NCBI RefSeq assembly: GCF_024806495.1
Contig: NZ_JANUFF010000011.1
Span: forward strand, 1-64,000
Length of the DNA stretch: 64,000 nt
Source: Chryseobacterium sp. JUb7
Lineage (GTDB): Bacteria > Bacteroidota > Bacteroidia > Flavobacteriales > Weeksellaceae
Direction of reading: 5' to 3'
Under the pieces are notes generated by a model. It made no database searches and was not told the DNA's origin. It worked only from the letters and a program-made list of their open reading frames with translations. Positions 8,695-15,600 of the stretch are shown piece after piece (the stretch's first letter is position 1; each line of letters opens with the position of its first letter). Made by a program: the position numbers and the translations under genes.

Positions 8695-8774
8695 GAATTT
8701 CTAATGCTGAAAGTAATCAGTATATGAAGATATGATTGTATTGTTTATGTTTTTAATCTGAATAATCAGATTGC

Positions 8775-8803
8775 GCTCTTTTACTCAGGCGGAGTAAAAG
8801 AGC
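8775..8803. other. Perfect 12-bp hairpin in intergenic RNA region
   Basis: GCTCTTTTACTC (8775-8786) and GAGTAAAAGAGC (8792-8803) form a perfect 12-bp stem with the 5-base loop AGGCG. No T run follows, so it is not a standard terminator. It lies between the 26-residue peptide gene and a true terminator at 8860, so it would be in the 3' untranslated part of that transcript or a separate small RNA. Confidence 0.7.
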
Positions 8804-8859
8804 CCCAAAACATAACGTAAAACTCAGACAAATTTTAATTTTTATAATAGCCGATAGGG

Positions 8860-8886
8860 TCGAACGAAAGTTCGGCTTTTTTGTTT
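8860..8886 (+). terminator. Rho-independent terminator with GAAA tetraloop
   Basis: CGAAC-GAAA-GTTCG (8861-8874), extended by outer pairing of AGCCGA (8849-8854) with TCGGCT (8872-8877), is followed by a T-rich tract to 8887. It ends the transcript starting near 8570 and overlaps the -33 element of the following gene's promoter. Confidence 0.75.
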
Positions 8887-8912
8887 TGTATACCCAAACA
8901 TCTGTATGTTTG
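8880..8912 (+). promoter_or_regulatory. Promoter of the MepB-like gene
   Basis: TTTG at 8880-8883, a 21-bp spacer and a perfect TATGTTTG at 8905-8912 match the Bacteroidetes consensus. Transcription should start about 5-7 bases later, at or next to the ATG at 8918. The ATG at 8906 lies inside the -7 box and cannot be used from this promoter. Confidence 0.6.
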
Positions 8913-8917
8913 TCTTT

Positions 8918-9427
8918 ATGATCAAAGAAATTGAAATCCTTCATTCTGTCATTTCTCTGCTTAATTTACAGCTATCTGATCTTAATAAGGATTCAGAGTG
9001 TGAAGAATATTCCGGGTATAATTTTAAACTTAATCAATTCAGTATAAAGTTTCGTAAAGCCAAAGTTACTCCTAAAAAAACAGGACAGTTTGTTACTTTA
9101 TGGAAAAGAAACCCAGAGACAAAAGAAACAGAACCTTTTACCGATCAGGATTCATTTGATTTTTATATTATCATTACAGAATATAAAAATCAGTCCGGAT
9201 TTTTCTTCTTTCGTAAAGATATCCTTGCAAAAAAAAATATTATCACCTCTTCCCTAAAAACCGGAAAGCGGGGATTCAGAATTTATCCGGATTGGGATCT
9301 TCCTGAAAACAAACAAGCCATATCAACTCAAAAATGGCAGACCCAATTTTTCATTAATCTTTCAGACAAAGAAAACGACATTATTCCAAAACTAAATAAA
9401 ATATTAATAACCAATAATTTACATTAA
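8918..9427 (+). CDS. MepB-family protein
   Basis: A 169-residue soluble protein with the MepB family pattern: KFRKAKVTPKKTGQFVTLWKR near residues 45-65, a central FFFFRKDILAKKNII segment, then TGKRGFRIYPDW and a final QKWQTQFFINL. MepB is known from Staphylococcus aureus as the last gene of the mepRAB multidrug locus; its biochemical role is not established. Here it stands alone, without MATE pump or MarR partner, although an SMR exporter is 750 bp away. The start at 8918 was chosen over ATG 8906 because a perfect -7 box covers the latter. Confidence 0.8.
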   Translation: MIKEIEILHSVISLLNLQLSDLNKDSECEEYSGYNFKLNQFSIKFRKAKVTPKKTGQFVTLWKRNPETKETEPFTDQDSFDFYIIITEYKNQSGFFFFRKDILAKKNIITSSLKTGKRGFRIYPDWDLPENKQAISTQKWQTQFFINLSDKENDIIPKLNKILITNNLH

Positions 9428-9480
9428 TTTCAAAGATATAAAATTGTTAAAATTTTGTTAAAAATATTATTTCACTACAC

Positions 9481-9506
9481 TTAGTTAGGGACCCTAACTA
9501 AATTTG
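9481..9506 (+). promoter_or_regulatory. Perfect palindromic operator overlapping -7 box
   Basis: Arms TTAGTTAGGG (9481-9490) and CCCTAACTAA (9492-9501) are perfect reverse complements around one central A. The right arm runs into a -7 box TAAATTTG (9499-9506). The -33 region is poor (TTTC near 9470). A bound dimer would block RNA polymerase. The obvious candidate is the MarR regulator encoded three genes downstream, which would make the operon autorepressed. Confidence 0.75.
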
Positions 9507-9546
9507 TATCAGAAAATTAATCTTTAAACAATCAAAATTTTAAACA

Positions 9547-9780
9547 ATGAAAAAATCAGTTTTTTATCATGCAGGTTGTCCGGTTTGTATAAGCGCAGAA
9601 CATGACATCATTACATTAATCGGACAGGATAATGTAGAAATCGTACATCTTGGAAACAATAAGGAAAGAATTGAAGAAGCAGAAAAAGTAGGTTTGAAAT
9701 CTGTGCCAGCTTTAGTAACACCAACCGGAAACGTTCTTCACATCAACTTCGGTGCTTCTATGGAAGAAGTAAAAGGTTAA
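9547..9780 (+). CDS. Small thioredoxin/glutaredoxin-like protein
   Basis: A 77-residue cytosolic thioredoxin fold. It opens KSVFYHAGCPVC with a C11-P-V-C14 redox motif and has the cis-proline at P54 (KSVPAL), followed by the expected final beta-hairpin. It is shorter than classical thioredoxin and nearer glutaredoxin-like minimal folds. It is the first gene of the 9.5-12.2 kb operon and is read from a promoter covered by a palindromic operator. Likely a disulfide reductase or a carrier of a thiol signal for the downstream genes; the electron donor is unknown. Confidence 0.8.
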   Translation: MKKSVFYHAGCPVCISAEHDIITLIGQDNVEIVHLGNNKERIEEAEKVGLKSVPALVTPTGNVLHINFGASMEEVKG

Positions 9781-9784
9781 AAAA

Positions 9785-9828
9785 TTTGCTTCACATAGTT
9801 AGGACTACTACCTTTGTGAAGCATTTTT
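9785..9828 (+). promoter_or_regulatory. Internal promoter with operator half-site and attenuator-like hairpin
   Basis: TTTG at 9785-9788, a 20-bp spacer and TACCTTTG at 9809-9816 form a full -33/-7 promoter. Between the boxes lies TAGTTAGG (9796-9803), identical to the left half of the 9481 palindrome. The same stretch forms a 9-bp hairpin (TGCTTCACA 9787-9795 with TGTGAAGCA 9815-9823) followed by five T, so it can also terminate transcription from the first gene. Confidence 0.6.
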
Positions 9829-9864
9829 ATTATTAATTAAAGTAACATTTTAAAATTTAATACA

Positions 9865-10128
9865 ATGCAAGTAGCAGTCTGGGACACTTACGTCACAAAA
9901 AAGGACGGATCAGTAATGCATTTCGACATCATTGCTCCTAAAGAAATTACAGAAACAGACATAATCTACAGCTACGGAAAAGATTATTTAAAAAAGAAAG
10001 GGCAGGAAAGCCAGGAACTTTCTGCAAAAGAATGCAGTTTCTGCCATATAGAAACGCTTCTTCCACAATGGGAAGCCGAAATTAATGAAAAAGGCTATAC
10101 CATTATAGAAATGGAAAATTGTAATTGA
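9865..10128 (+). CDS. DUF2024 family protein
   Basis: An 87-residue protein matching DUF2024: QVAVWDTYVTKKDG at the N-terminus, a middle KECSFCH motif (C57, C60) and a C-terminal YTIIEMENCN with a third cysteine at 86. Function unknown for the family; the CxxC could bind metal or cycle through a disulfide. Its stop overlaps the start of the MarR gene by one base (TGATG), indicating translational coupling. The gene has its own internal promoter carrying an operator half-site. Confidence 0.85.
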   Translation: MQVAVWDTYVTKKDGSVMHFDIIAPKEITETDIIYSYGKDYLKKKGQESQELSAKECSFCHIETLLPQWEAEINEKGYTIIEMENCN

Positions 10129-10739
10129 TGAACGAATCAGATTTTAACTTAAAGCATCAGAATCAAAGTACGGAGAGCAAAATTGTGGCTTCTTTAGAAA
10201 GAATTTCGCAGGCTTTCCGTGTTTTGCTTTGGCAGGAAAGTAAGGAACATGCTTTGAGCCCGATTCAGGTGCAGGTTTTGATTTTTCTTTTGAACCACAG
10301 CGATGAAAAAAGAAAAGTAAGCTATTTGGCTGATGAATTTAACATGACGAAAGCCACAATCAGCGAAACTGTAAAATCTCTTGAACAAAAAAATCTGATT
10401 ACCAAAGAATATGAACCTCACGATACGCGAAGCTATATTATTCACCTTACCCAAAAAGGAAAAGAAATAGCAGATAAAACTTCTTATTTTACAAAGGAAA
10501 TTACCGCTCCGATCCAAAAACTGGATGAACAAAGCAAAGAAAATATGCTTCAAAGCCTGTTTGGGATTATTCAGCAGCTCAATACTTCAGGAGTCATTAC
10601 GATTCAGAGAATGTGTTCGACCTGTGCTTATTTTCAACCTTCAAAGGACGGAAAAGAGCCTTTCTGCAAGCTTTTGGAGCAAACATTATATGCCGAAGAT
10701 CTCCGAATCGACTGTCCTGAACATCAAATGAAAGCCTAA
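10128..10739 (+). CDS. MarR-family regulator with C-terminal four-cysteine tail
   Basis: A 203-residue protein. Residues about 15-150 form a MarR winged-helix domain (LSPIQVQVLIFLL, then YLADEFNMTKATISETVKSLEQKNLI as recognition helix and wing DTRSYIIHLTQKG). The C-terminal extension has C163-x2-C166-x13-C180-x15-C196, absent from ordinary MarR proteins and suited to binding zinc or an Fe-S cluster, or to sensing oxidants. The start is ATG 10128, overlapping the DUF2024 stop by one base. It probably represses its own operon through the palindrome at 9481. The sensed signal is inferred, not shown. Confidence 0.85.
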   Translation: MNESDFNLKHQNQSTESKIVASLERISQAFRVLLWQESKEHALSPIQVQVLIFLLNHSDEKRKVSYLADEFNMTKATISETVKSLEQKNLITKEYEPHDTRSYIIHLTQKGKEIADKTSYFTKEITAPIQKLDEQSKENMLQSLFGIIQQLNTSGVITIQRMCSTCAYFQPSKDGKEPFCKLLEQTLYAEDLRIDCPEHQMKA

Positions 10740-10756
10740 CTCTAAAAATAAAAACA

Positions 10757-11479
10757 ATGAATCTGTACAATCTTATTATTCAAGACAAAGAAGAAGAAGT
10801 GACCCTCAATGATGTTTTCCTTGAACCTAAAAATAAGGAACAATTTGTACAGCTCATTAAAGAAAATACTTATTCCAAAGAATTGCAGGAATATGGGCTC
10901 CCTGTCAACAACAAAGTGCTTCTTCAGGGAAGTTCGGGTTGTGGAAAAACAATGACTGCAAAAGCTGTTGCGAATGCTTTGGGTAAAAACATCATCATTC
11001 TTAACTTAAGTAATATTGTCTCTTCAAGAATCGGGGAAACATCTCAGAATATCAAAATGATTTTTGATAAAGCTGCTCGTGAAAGATCCGTACTTTTTCT
11101 CGATGAGCTCGACCAGATCGGCAAAGCGAGAGGCAGCGACGATAAAGATGTGGGCGAAATGAGACGACTGGTAAATACATTGATCCAGCTGATTGACTAT
11201 TATCCTGACAATGCACTCCTTTTGTGTGCTACAAATCACCCGGAAATCATTGACACAGCTTTGATCAGACGTTTCCAGCTGAAAATTAATTATGAAATGC
11301 CGTCAAAAGATTTCCTGGATACTTTTTATGATAATCTGTTGTCGAAATTCCCTGAAGATCTAAGAAAAATAGCCCGAAAATATGATGTTTCTTTTGCAGA
11401 GGCGAAAGATCATACGTTTACGGTGGTGAAAGGAAATTTAATTCACAAACTGGAAACTCAACGTCAAACGCAATCATGA
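10757..11479 (+). CDS. AAA+ ATPase (FtsH/26S-like ATPase module without protease domain)
   Basis: A 240-residue single AAA+ module. Walker A is GSSGCGKT at 58-65, Walker B VLFLDE at 112-117, sensor 1 is T159-N160 in LCATNHPE, and arginine fingers are R171-R172. There is no protease, membrane or helicase domain, and the C-terminal lid is short. It lies 17 bases after the MarR gene and overlaps the YggS gene by four bases, so it belongs to the same operon. The substrate is unknown; standalone modules of this kind remodel a protein partner. Confidence 0.85.
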   Translation: MNLYNLIIQDKEEEVTLNDVFLEPKNKEQFVQLIKENTYSKELQEYGLPVNNKVLLQGSSGCGKTMTAKAVANALGKNIIILNLSNIVSSRIGETSQNIKMIFDKAARERSVLFLDELDQIGKARGSDDKDVGEMRRLVNTLIQLIDYYPDNALLLCATNHPEIIDTALIRRFQLKINYEMPSKDFLDTFYDNLLSKFPEDLRKIARKYDVSFAEAKDHTFTVVKGNLIHKLETQRQTQS

Positions 11480-12207
11480 AAGAAGATCTACTCCACAACC
11501 TTGAACTCATCAACCAGAGAATAAAGAATGCTTGTGAAAAAGCGGGTCGAAATGTTGATGAAGTTAAATTATTACTGGCTACAAAAACCGTTTCCGCTGA
11601 AAGAATTAAAATTGCTCTAGAAAATGGGGAGACTTTAATTGCTGAAAATAAAGTTCAGGAATTAAAGGAAAAGTACGAAGATTTAAAAGAAATTGCGCAC
11701 GAAAATCATTTTATCGGACATCTTCAGACCAATAAAATCAAGGATATTTTGAAATATGGAGTAAGCTGCGTTCAGTCTGTTGATCGGATTGATTTAGCTG
11801 AAAAACTTCATCAAAGGCTTTTGTCAGAAGGAAAAAGAATTGATATCTTCATTCAGGTGAATACTTCGAATGAGGAAAGTAAGTTTGGAATTCATCCTGA
11901 TTTTGCTCTAGATCTGGTGAAAAAAGTGGCTGAATTGAATACTTTAAAAATCAAAGGTTTGATGACGATTGGCTTATTTAGCGCAGAAACAGAGAAAGTA
12001 CGAGCTTGTTTTAAAATTCTTAAAAATCTACAACAGGAAATCATCCAGCAAAACATCCCGAATGTGGAGATGAAAGAACTTTCCATGGGAATGAGCGGAG
12101 ATCTGGAAACAGCTATTGAAGAAGGATCTACGATAGTGAGAGTGGGAACGGCAGTTTTTGGAGCCAGAATTTATCCGGATTCTTATTATTGGAATGAGGG
12201 GAAATAA
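11476..12207 (+). CDS. YggS-family pyridoxal-phosphate homeostasis protein
   Basis: A 243-residue PLP-binding protein of the YggS/PROSC family, with an alanine-racemase-like TIM barrel. K37 in LLATKTVS is the expected PLP lysine. Family signatures include NKVQEL, HFIGHLQTNK, SVDRIDLAEKL, FIQVNTSNEESKFG, LSMGMSGDLETAIEEGST and VRVGTAVFGAR. It buffers intracellular PLP and affects amino-acid homeostasis; no catalytic activity is established. In most bacteria yggS lies near proC or sepF genes. Here it is the last gene of a redox-type operon and overlaps the AAA+ gene by four bases (ATGA). Confidence 0.93.
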   Translation: MKEDLLHNLELINQRIKNACEKAGRNVDEVKLLLATKTVSAERIKIALENGETLIAENKVQELKEKYEDLKEIAHENHFIGHLQTNKIKDILKYGVSCVQSVDRIDLAEKLHQRLLSEGKRIDIFIQVNTSNEESKFGIHPDFALDLVKKVAELNTLKIKGLMTIGLFSAETEKVRACFKILKNLQQEIIQQNIPNVEMKELSMGMSGDLETAIEEGSTIVRVGTAVFGARIYPDSYYWNEGK

Positions 12208-12215
12208 TATTCTTT

Positions 12216-12566
12216 TTACTGTTTCAAAATCACTTTGCGCAAACGATCCTGATGCTCATCACCCCAATTTCCCAGTGCCGAGATCACAGGAATCAGTGTC
12301 TTACCAAAATCTGTAAGATAATACTCCACTTTTGGCGGGACCTGAGCATAAATTTTCTTGGAAACCAAGCCATGTTCTTCCAATTCTTTCAGCTGAATAT
12401 TCAAAACCCGTCTTGAAGCATCGGGAATTTTACGCTGCAATTCACTTGGGCGAAGATGACCTTCATTAATAAACCACAGCAAACGGATTTTCCATTTACC
12501 GTAAAGCACTTCACCGATCAGATCAAGTCCGCAATTTAAATTTAGTGGTATTTTTCTTTCATGCAT
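12216..12566 (-). CDS. HxlR-family transcriptional regulator
   Basis: A 116-residue winged-helix regulator. It begins MHERKIPLNLNCGLDLIGEVLYGKWKIRLLW, with Cys12 close to the conserved thiol position used for redox or aldehyde sensing in HypR/YodB-type HxlR proteins. RPSELQRKIPDASRRVLNIQLKELEEHGLV is the helix-turn-helix. The start is ATG 12566; a TTG six codons upstream would extend it. It is divergent from the SDR gene at 12691, which it probably controls. Confidence 0.9.
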   Translation of the reverse strand: MHERKIPLNLNCGLDLIGEVLYGKWKIRLLWFINEGHLRPSELQRKIPDASRRVLNIQLKELEEHGLVSKKIYAQVPPKVEYYLTDFGKTLIPVISALGNWGDEHQDRLRKVILKQ

Positions 12567-12600
12567 ATCACAAAAGTAGCCCAATGTTCGAAAATGTACA

Positions 12601-12623
12601 ATAGGGGAAAAAATTATCCCTAT
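12601..12623. promoter_or_regulatory. Candidate HxlR operator (ATAGGG inverted repeat)
   Basis: ATAGGG (12601-12606) and CCCTAT (12618-12623) form an inverted repeat in the 124-bp divergent region between the HxlR and SDR genes. Its position suggests an operator controlling both directions. No perfect -7 box was identified for the SDR gene. Confidence 0.45.
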
Positions 12624-12690
12624 GCAATTCGGTTTTCCGTTATTGTCAGAAACTAAGATACTTCTGAAATTTGTATCAAAGAATTAAGAC

Positions 12691-13482
12691 ATGAACGAAA
12701 CATTTAATTTTAATAATGAATTAAAGGCTAAAATTGCTTTAGTTACAGGTGGTACAAAAGGAGCAGGAGAAGCCATTGCAAAAAGATTACATGAAGCAGG
12801 AGCAACAGTGATCATCACAGCGAGAAATCCACCTGAAGATGAAAATGGTCTGCATTTTATTTCAGCAGATTTAAGTACTTCCGAGGGAACTCAAAAAGTT
12901 GTAGAAGAAGTTTTACAGAAATTCGGAAGGCTGGATATTCTGGTCAATAACCTTGGAGGTTCAGAAACTACAGGCGGTGGTTTTGCTGTACTGACAGACG
13001 ATGACTGGCTGCAATCGCTGCAGACGAATTTATTATCCCCTGTACGTTTAGACAGAGCTTTTTTACCCCAGATGATTGAAAGGAAAACCGGAGTAATTAT
13101 TCATATTGCCTCTATTCAGGCAAGATTACCCTTATATGACAGCACCCTTCCCTATGCGGCTGCAAAAGCAGGTTTACTGAATTACAGCAAAAGTTTATCC
13201 AATGAAGTTGCACCAAAAGGAATTCGGGTTCTGACGGTTTCACCAGGCTGGATCATGACCACCGCTTCTGAAAGAATGATGGAAAGGATTGCTGAAAGTA
13301 ATAACAGCTCCATCGAACAGGCAACACAAAGCGTAATGGATGCTCTCGGCGGAATTCCTTTTGGAAGACCTGCACAGCCTCAAGAAATTGCTGAACTGGT
13401 AGGATTTCTTGTTTCACCAAGAGCCAACTATCTCACCGGAACCGAATATATCATTGACGGAGGAACAATACCTACAATTTAA
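12691..13482 (+). CDS. SDR-family oxidoreductase
   Basis: A 263-residue short-chain dehydrogenase/reductase. The cofactor motif TGGTKGAGEAIAK is TGxxxGxG-like, followed by ADLSTSEG, NNLGG (the usual NNAG variant), the catalytic Ser of HIASIQARLP, and Tyr-x3-Lys in YAAAKAG. The ending YIIDGGTIPTI is typical of classical SDRs. NADP preference and substrate are unknown. It is paired with a SnoaL-like gene 16 bases downstream and with a divergent HxlR regulator, an arrangement typical of inducible detoxification of quinones or aldehydes. Confidence 0.9.
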   Translation: MNETFNFNNELKAKIALVTGGTKGAGEAIAKRLHEAGATVIITARNPPEDENGLHFISADLSTSEGTQKVVEEVLQKFGRLDILVNNLGGSETTGGGFAVLTDDDWLQSLQTNLLSPVRLDRAFLPQMIERKTGVIIHIASIQARLPLYDSTLPYAAAKAGLLNYSKSLSNEVAPKGIRVLTVSPGWIMTTASERMMERIAESNNSSIEQATQSVMDALGGIPFGRPAQPQEIAELVGFLVSPRANYLTGTEYIIDGGTIPTI

Positions 13483-13498
13483 TATTAAAATAAACAAA

Positions 13499-13816
13499 AT
13501 GAATTTACCCAAACCTATCTCAGAACTCGTGAAAGCACAATCGAGTTTTAATAGCCATGCTTATGCGAACTGTTTCAGTGAAACAGCTGTCGTATTGGAT
13601 GAAGGCAAGACCCACAATGGAAAAACAGCAATAGAATATTGGATTGATACAGCAAACCGAGAATACAATGCTATTATGAAGCCTTTGGAATACAATCATG
13701 AGGAAAATATTTTATCCGCAGAAATTTCAGGTACATTTCCGGGAAGTCCTGTTATTCTGAAATATCATTTTAAGTTAAACAACGGACTTATTGAATCTCT
13801 GAAAATCACAGGTTAA
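13499..13816 (+). CDS. SnoaL/NTF2-like protein
   Basis: A 105-residue protein with the NTF2/SnoaL fold pattern: N-terminal helices (SELVKAQSSFNSHAYANCFSE), then VVLDEGKTHNGKTAIEYWI and three terminal strands. Such proteins bind or isomerise small molecules; no catalytic residue can be assigned with confidence. The start is the ATG at 13499, 16 bases after the SDR stop; an in-frame overlap with the SDR upstream is not needed. Cotranscribed with the SDR and probably under HxlR control. A terminator follows at 13845. Confidence 0.8.
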   Translation: MNLPKPISELVKAQSSFNSHAYANCFSETAVVLDEGKTHNGKTAIEYWIDTANREYNAIMKPLEYNHEENILSAEISGTFPGSPVILKYHFKLNNGLIESLKITG

Positions 13817-13844
13817 AAATTAAGGCAAATAATTTGTCATCTTG

Positions 13845-13869
13845 AGCTGAAGTTTGACTTCAGCTTTTA
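13845..13869 (+). terminator. Terminator after SDR/SnoaL operon
   Basis: AGCTGAAGT-ttg-ACTTCAGCT (13845-13865) is a perfect 9-bp stem followed by TTT. Confidence 0.65.
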
Positions 13870-13971
13870 TACATTTGTTTAAAAAAGAAGAGGATTAATT
13901 ATAAAACGTAATTGATTAAAAGATTTTGTTTTTATATTTGGCTGGTTTAAATTTAAGATAAAACATAACCT

Positions 13972-14696
13972 ATGAAAACTAAAAGCCTGCTTGTTGCTTT
14001 ATTATTATTCACATTCTCTTCGGCATTTTCTCAAAAAATATTTACTGCCATAAAAAATCAGGACTTTGAAAAAGTCAGTAAACTATTAGAAAAAGGAGAA
14101 GATATTAATCAAAAGTCTACAGAATTTCACATTACGCCTTTGTACGCAGCAGTAGGAACAGGAAATTCAAAAATTGTTGAGCTTCTTATAAAAAAAGGAG
14201 CTGATGTAAATACTCCATTAGAAACAACAGCCACACCTTTAAGTCTGGCAGCTCAGGAGGGCTATACAGAAATCGTGGAACTACTGTTAAAAATAAGGCA
14301 AATCCAAATTTTCAGGATGTAAACGGATGGACTTCTCTACGGTTTGCGACAAGAAATAATAAAATGGAAATTGTGAAACTTCTGGTAGAAAGTAAAGCAA
14401 CTGTAGATATAAAGGCGTCTGATCTGGCAACCCCTTTTGCAAGCGCAATCGGAAAGGGCTATGTGAATATCGCTGAATATCTTATAAAGAACGGAGCTGA
14501 TATCAATAATATTGATAAGGACAATGAAACTCCCATCATGTATTGTGCACAGCGTGGAAATATCGAAACTGTCAAATTTTTGCTAAAATACAAACCGGAC
14601 TTAACGATAAAAAACAAAGACGGAAAAACAGCTTTAGAAATGGCAAAAGAAAAAGGGAATGCAGAAATTGTAAAACTTTTACAGACTGGTATTTAA
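13972..14696 (+). pseudogene. Secreted ankyrin-repeat protein gene, frameshifted
   Basis: The first frame (13972-14322) encodes a signal peptide (about residues 1-20, ending SAFSQ) and three ankyrin repeats, then runs out of frame after EIVELLLK. The second frame resumes the repeats without an internal start, reading NKANPNFQDVNGWTSL and onward to KLLQTGI at 14696. One extra A in the run AAAAA at 14289-14293 would join them into one protein of about 241 residues with roughly six repeats. Either a real one-base deletion in a homopolymer, which may be a reversible phase switch, or a sequencing error. A -7 box TATATTTG lies at 13933-13940. Confidence 0.8.
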
Positions 14697-14708
14697 AAAT
14701 TCAACTAT

Positions 14709-15128
14709 ATGAACACATCAGAGCAAATCCAAAACTACATCACCAGCCAATCCGAACCCAAAAGTTCAGAATTGGAAACTTTGCATCAATTCATTTTGCA
14801 AACTATGCCAGACTGCAAGCTATGGTTTCTAGACGGTAAAGATGAGAATGGTAAAGTTGTGTCCAATCCCAATATCGGATACGGAGTTCATATGATAAAA
14901 TATACCAATGGCACTACAAAAGAGTTTTATAAAGTTGGTCTGAGTGCGAATACCACAGGGATTTCGGTCTACATTATGGGAATTGAGGATAAGAAGTTTT
15001 TATCCGAAACGTATGGTCAGAAGCTCGGAAAAGCAAGTGTAAGTGGGTATTGTATAAAGTTCAGAACGCTGAAATATATTAATCTTGATGTACTTCATGA
15101 AATTATCCAACTTGTCCATAATCAATAA
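14709..15128 (+). CDS. DUF1801 (YdhG-like) domain protein
   Basis: A 139-residue soluble protein matching DUF1801: IQNYITSQSEPKSSELETLHQFIL at the start, then IGYGVHMIKY, FYKVGLSANTTGISVYIMG and a C-terminal CIKFRTLKYINLDVLHEIIQ. Function unknown for the family. It starts 12 bases after the frameshifted ankyrin gene and could be cotranscribed. A terminator follows at 15178. Confidence 0.8.
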   Translation: MNTSEQIQNYITSQSEPKSSELETLHQFILQTMPDCKLWFLDGKDENGKVVSNPNIGYGVHMIKYTNGTTKEFYKVGLSANTTGISVYIMGIEDKKFLSETYGQKLGKASVSGYCIKFRTLKYINLDVLHEIIQLVHNQ

Positions 15129-15177
15129 TTTTTTGTACAGAAATTATTCAAAAAAAATAGAATCTCAATAAAATAAT

Positions 15178-15206
15178 ATCCTTTTCAGTTTTGAAAGGGA
15201 TTTTTT
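15178..15206 (+). terminator. Terminator after DUF1801 gene
   Basis: ATCCTTTTC (15178-15186) pairs with GAAAGGGAT (15193-15201), with one G:U pair and a 6-base loop, followed by a T run. Confidence 0.65.
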
Positions 15207-15344
15207 CATTTACATTAAAGATATACAAAATTTTATTTTAAAATACATTTAAGTCACAAAAAACGGAGTTTTCATAGCCATTTAGATTCGGGTAAACGGC
15301 ATTATTGTTGATTCGAAAAGACACAAAATACAAAATCATACCTG

Positions 15345-15533
15345 ATGGAAAAAAAATTGAATGGCGGTCTGGTGATGCCGCTACTGTTTTTAATATCCTG
15401 TCATAAAGAATATACCAGCAATCCTGAATCAGATGACAGTACTACAATCATAACAACGGTTCTTATAACGTGCTGTATTATGGCTTTAACATTCTTACTC
15501 ACCTATTTTACAAAAAAAAGACAGCAGAAATAA
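15345..15533 (+). CDS. Small hypothetical lipoprotein with one transmembrane helix
   Basis: A 62-residue protein. Residues 8-19 form a short hydrophobic segment ending in a lipobox-like LISC (Cys19). A hydrophilic linker (HKEYTSNPESDDS) is followed by a second hydrophobic helix (about 34-54) and a basic tail KKRQQK. This could be a small membrane protein or a lipoprotein with an added helix. It is a standalone gene with its own terminator. No family recognised; the coding call is reasonable but unproven. Confidence 0.55.
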   Translation: MEKKLNGGLVMPLLFLISCHKEYTSNPESDDSTTIITTVLITCCIMALTFLLTYFTKKRQQK

Positions 15534-15535
15534 TA

Positions 15536-15570
15536 AAAATCCCTTCACAGCTCACACTGAAAGGGATTTT
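15536..15570. terminator. Bidirectional terminator
   Basis: AAAATCCCTT (15536-15545) and AAGGGATTTT (15561-15570) form a perfect 10-bp stem between convergent genes at 15533 and 15601, with A and T tracts suited to both directions. Confidence 0.75.
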
Positions 15571-15600
15571 GTACAAAAATTAATTATTTTATTCTCTCAT

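Noticed and set aside
8753-8944. 63-codon minus-strand frame overlapping hairpins and the MepB promoter
   Set aside because: It covers a terminator, a perfect hairpin and the next gene's promoter, so it is very unlikely to be coding.
14287-14295. Programmed -1 ribosomal frameshift in the ankyrin gene
   Set aside because: The heptamer is G TTA AAA, not a canonical X-XXY-YYZ slippery site, and no obvious stimulatory stem follows. A deletion or sequencing error is simpler.
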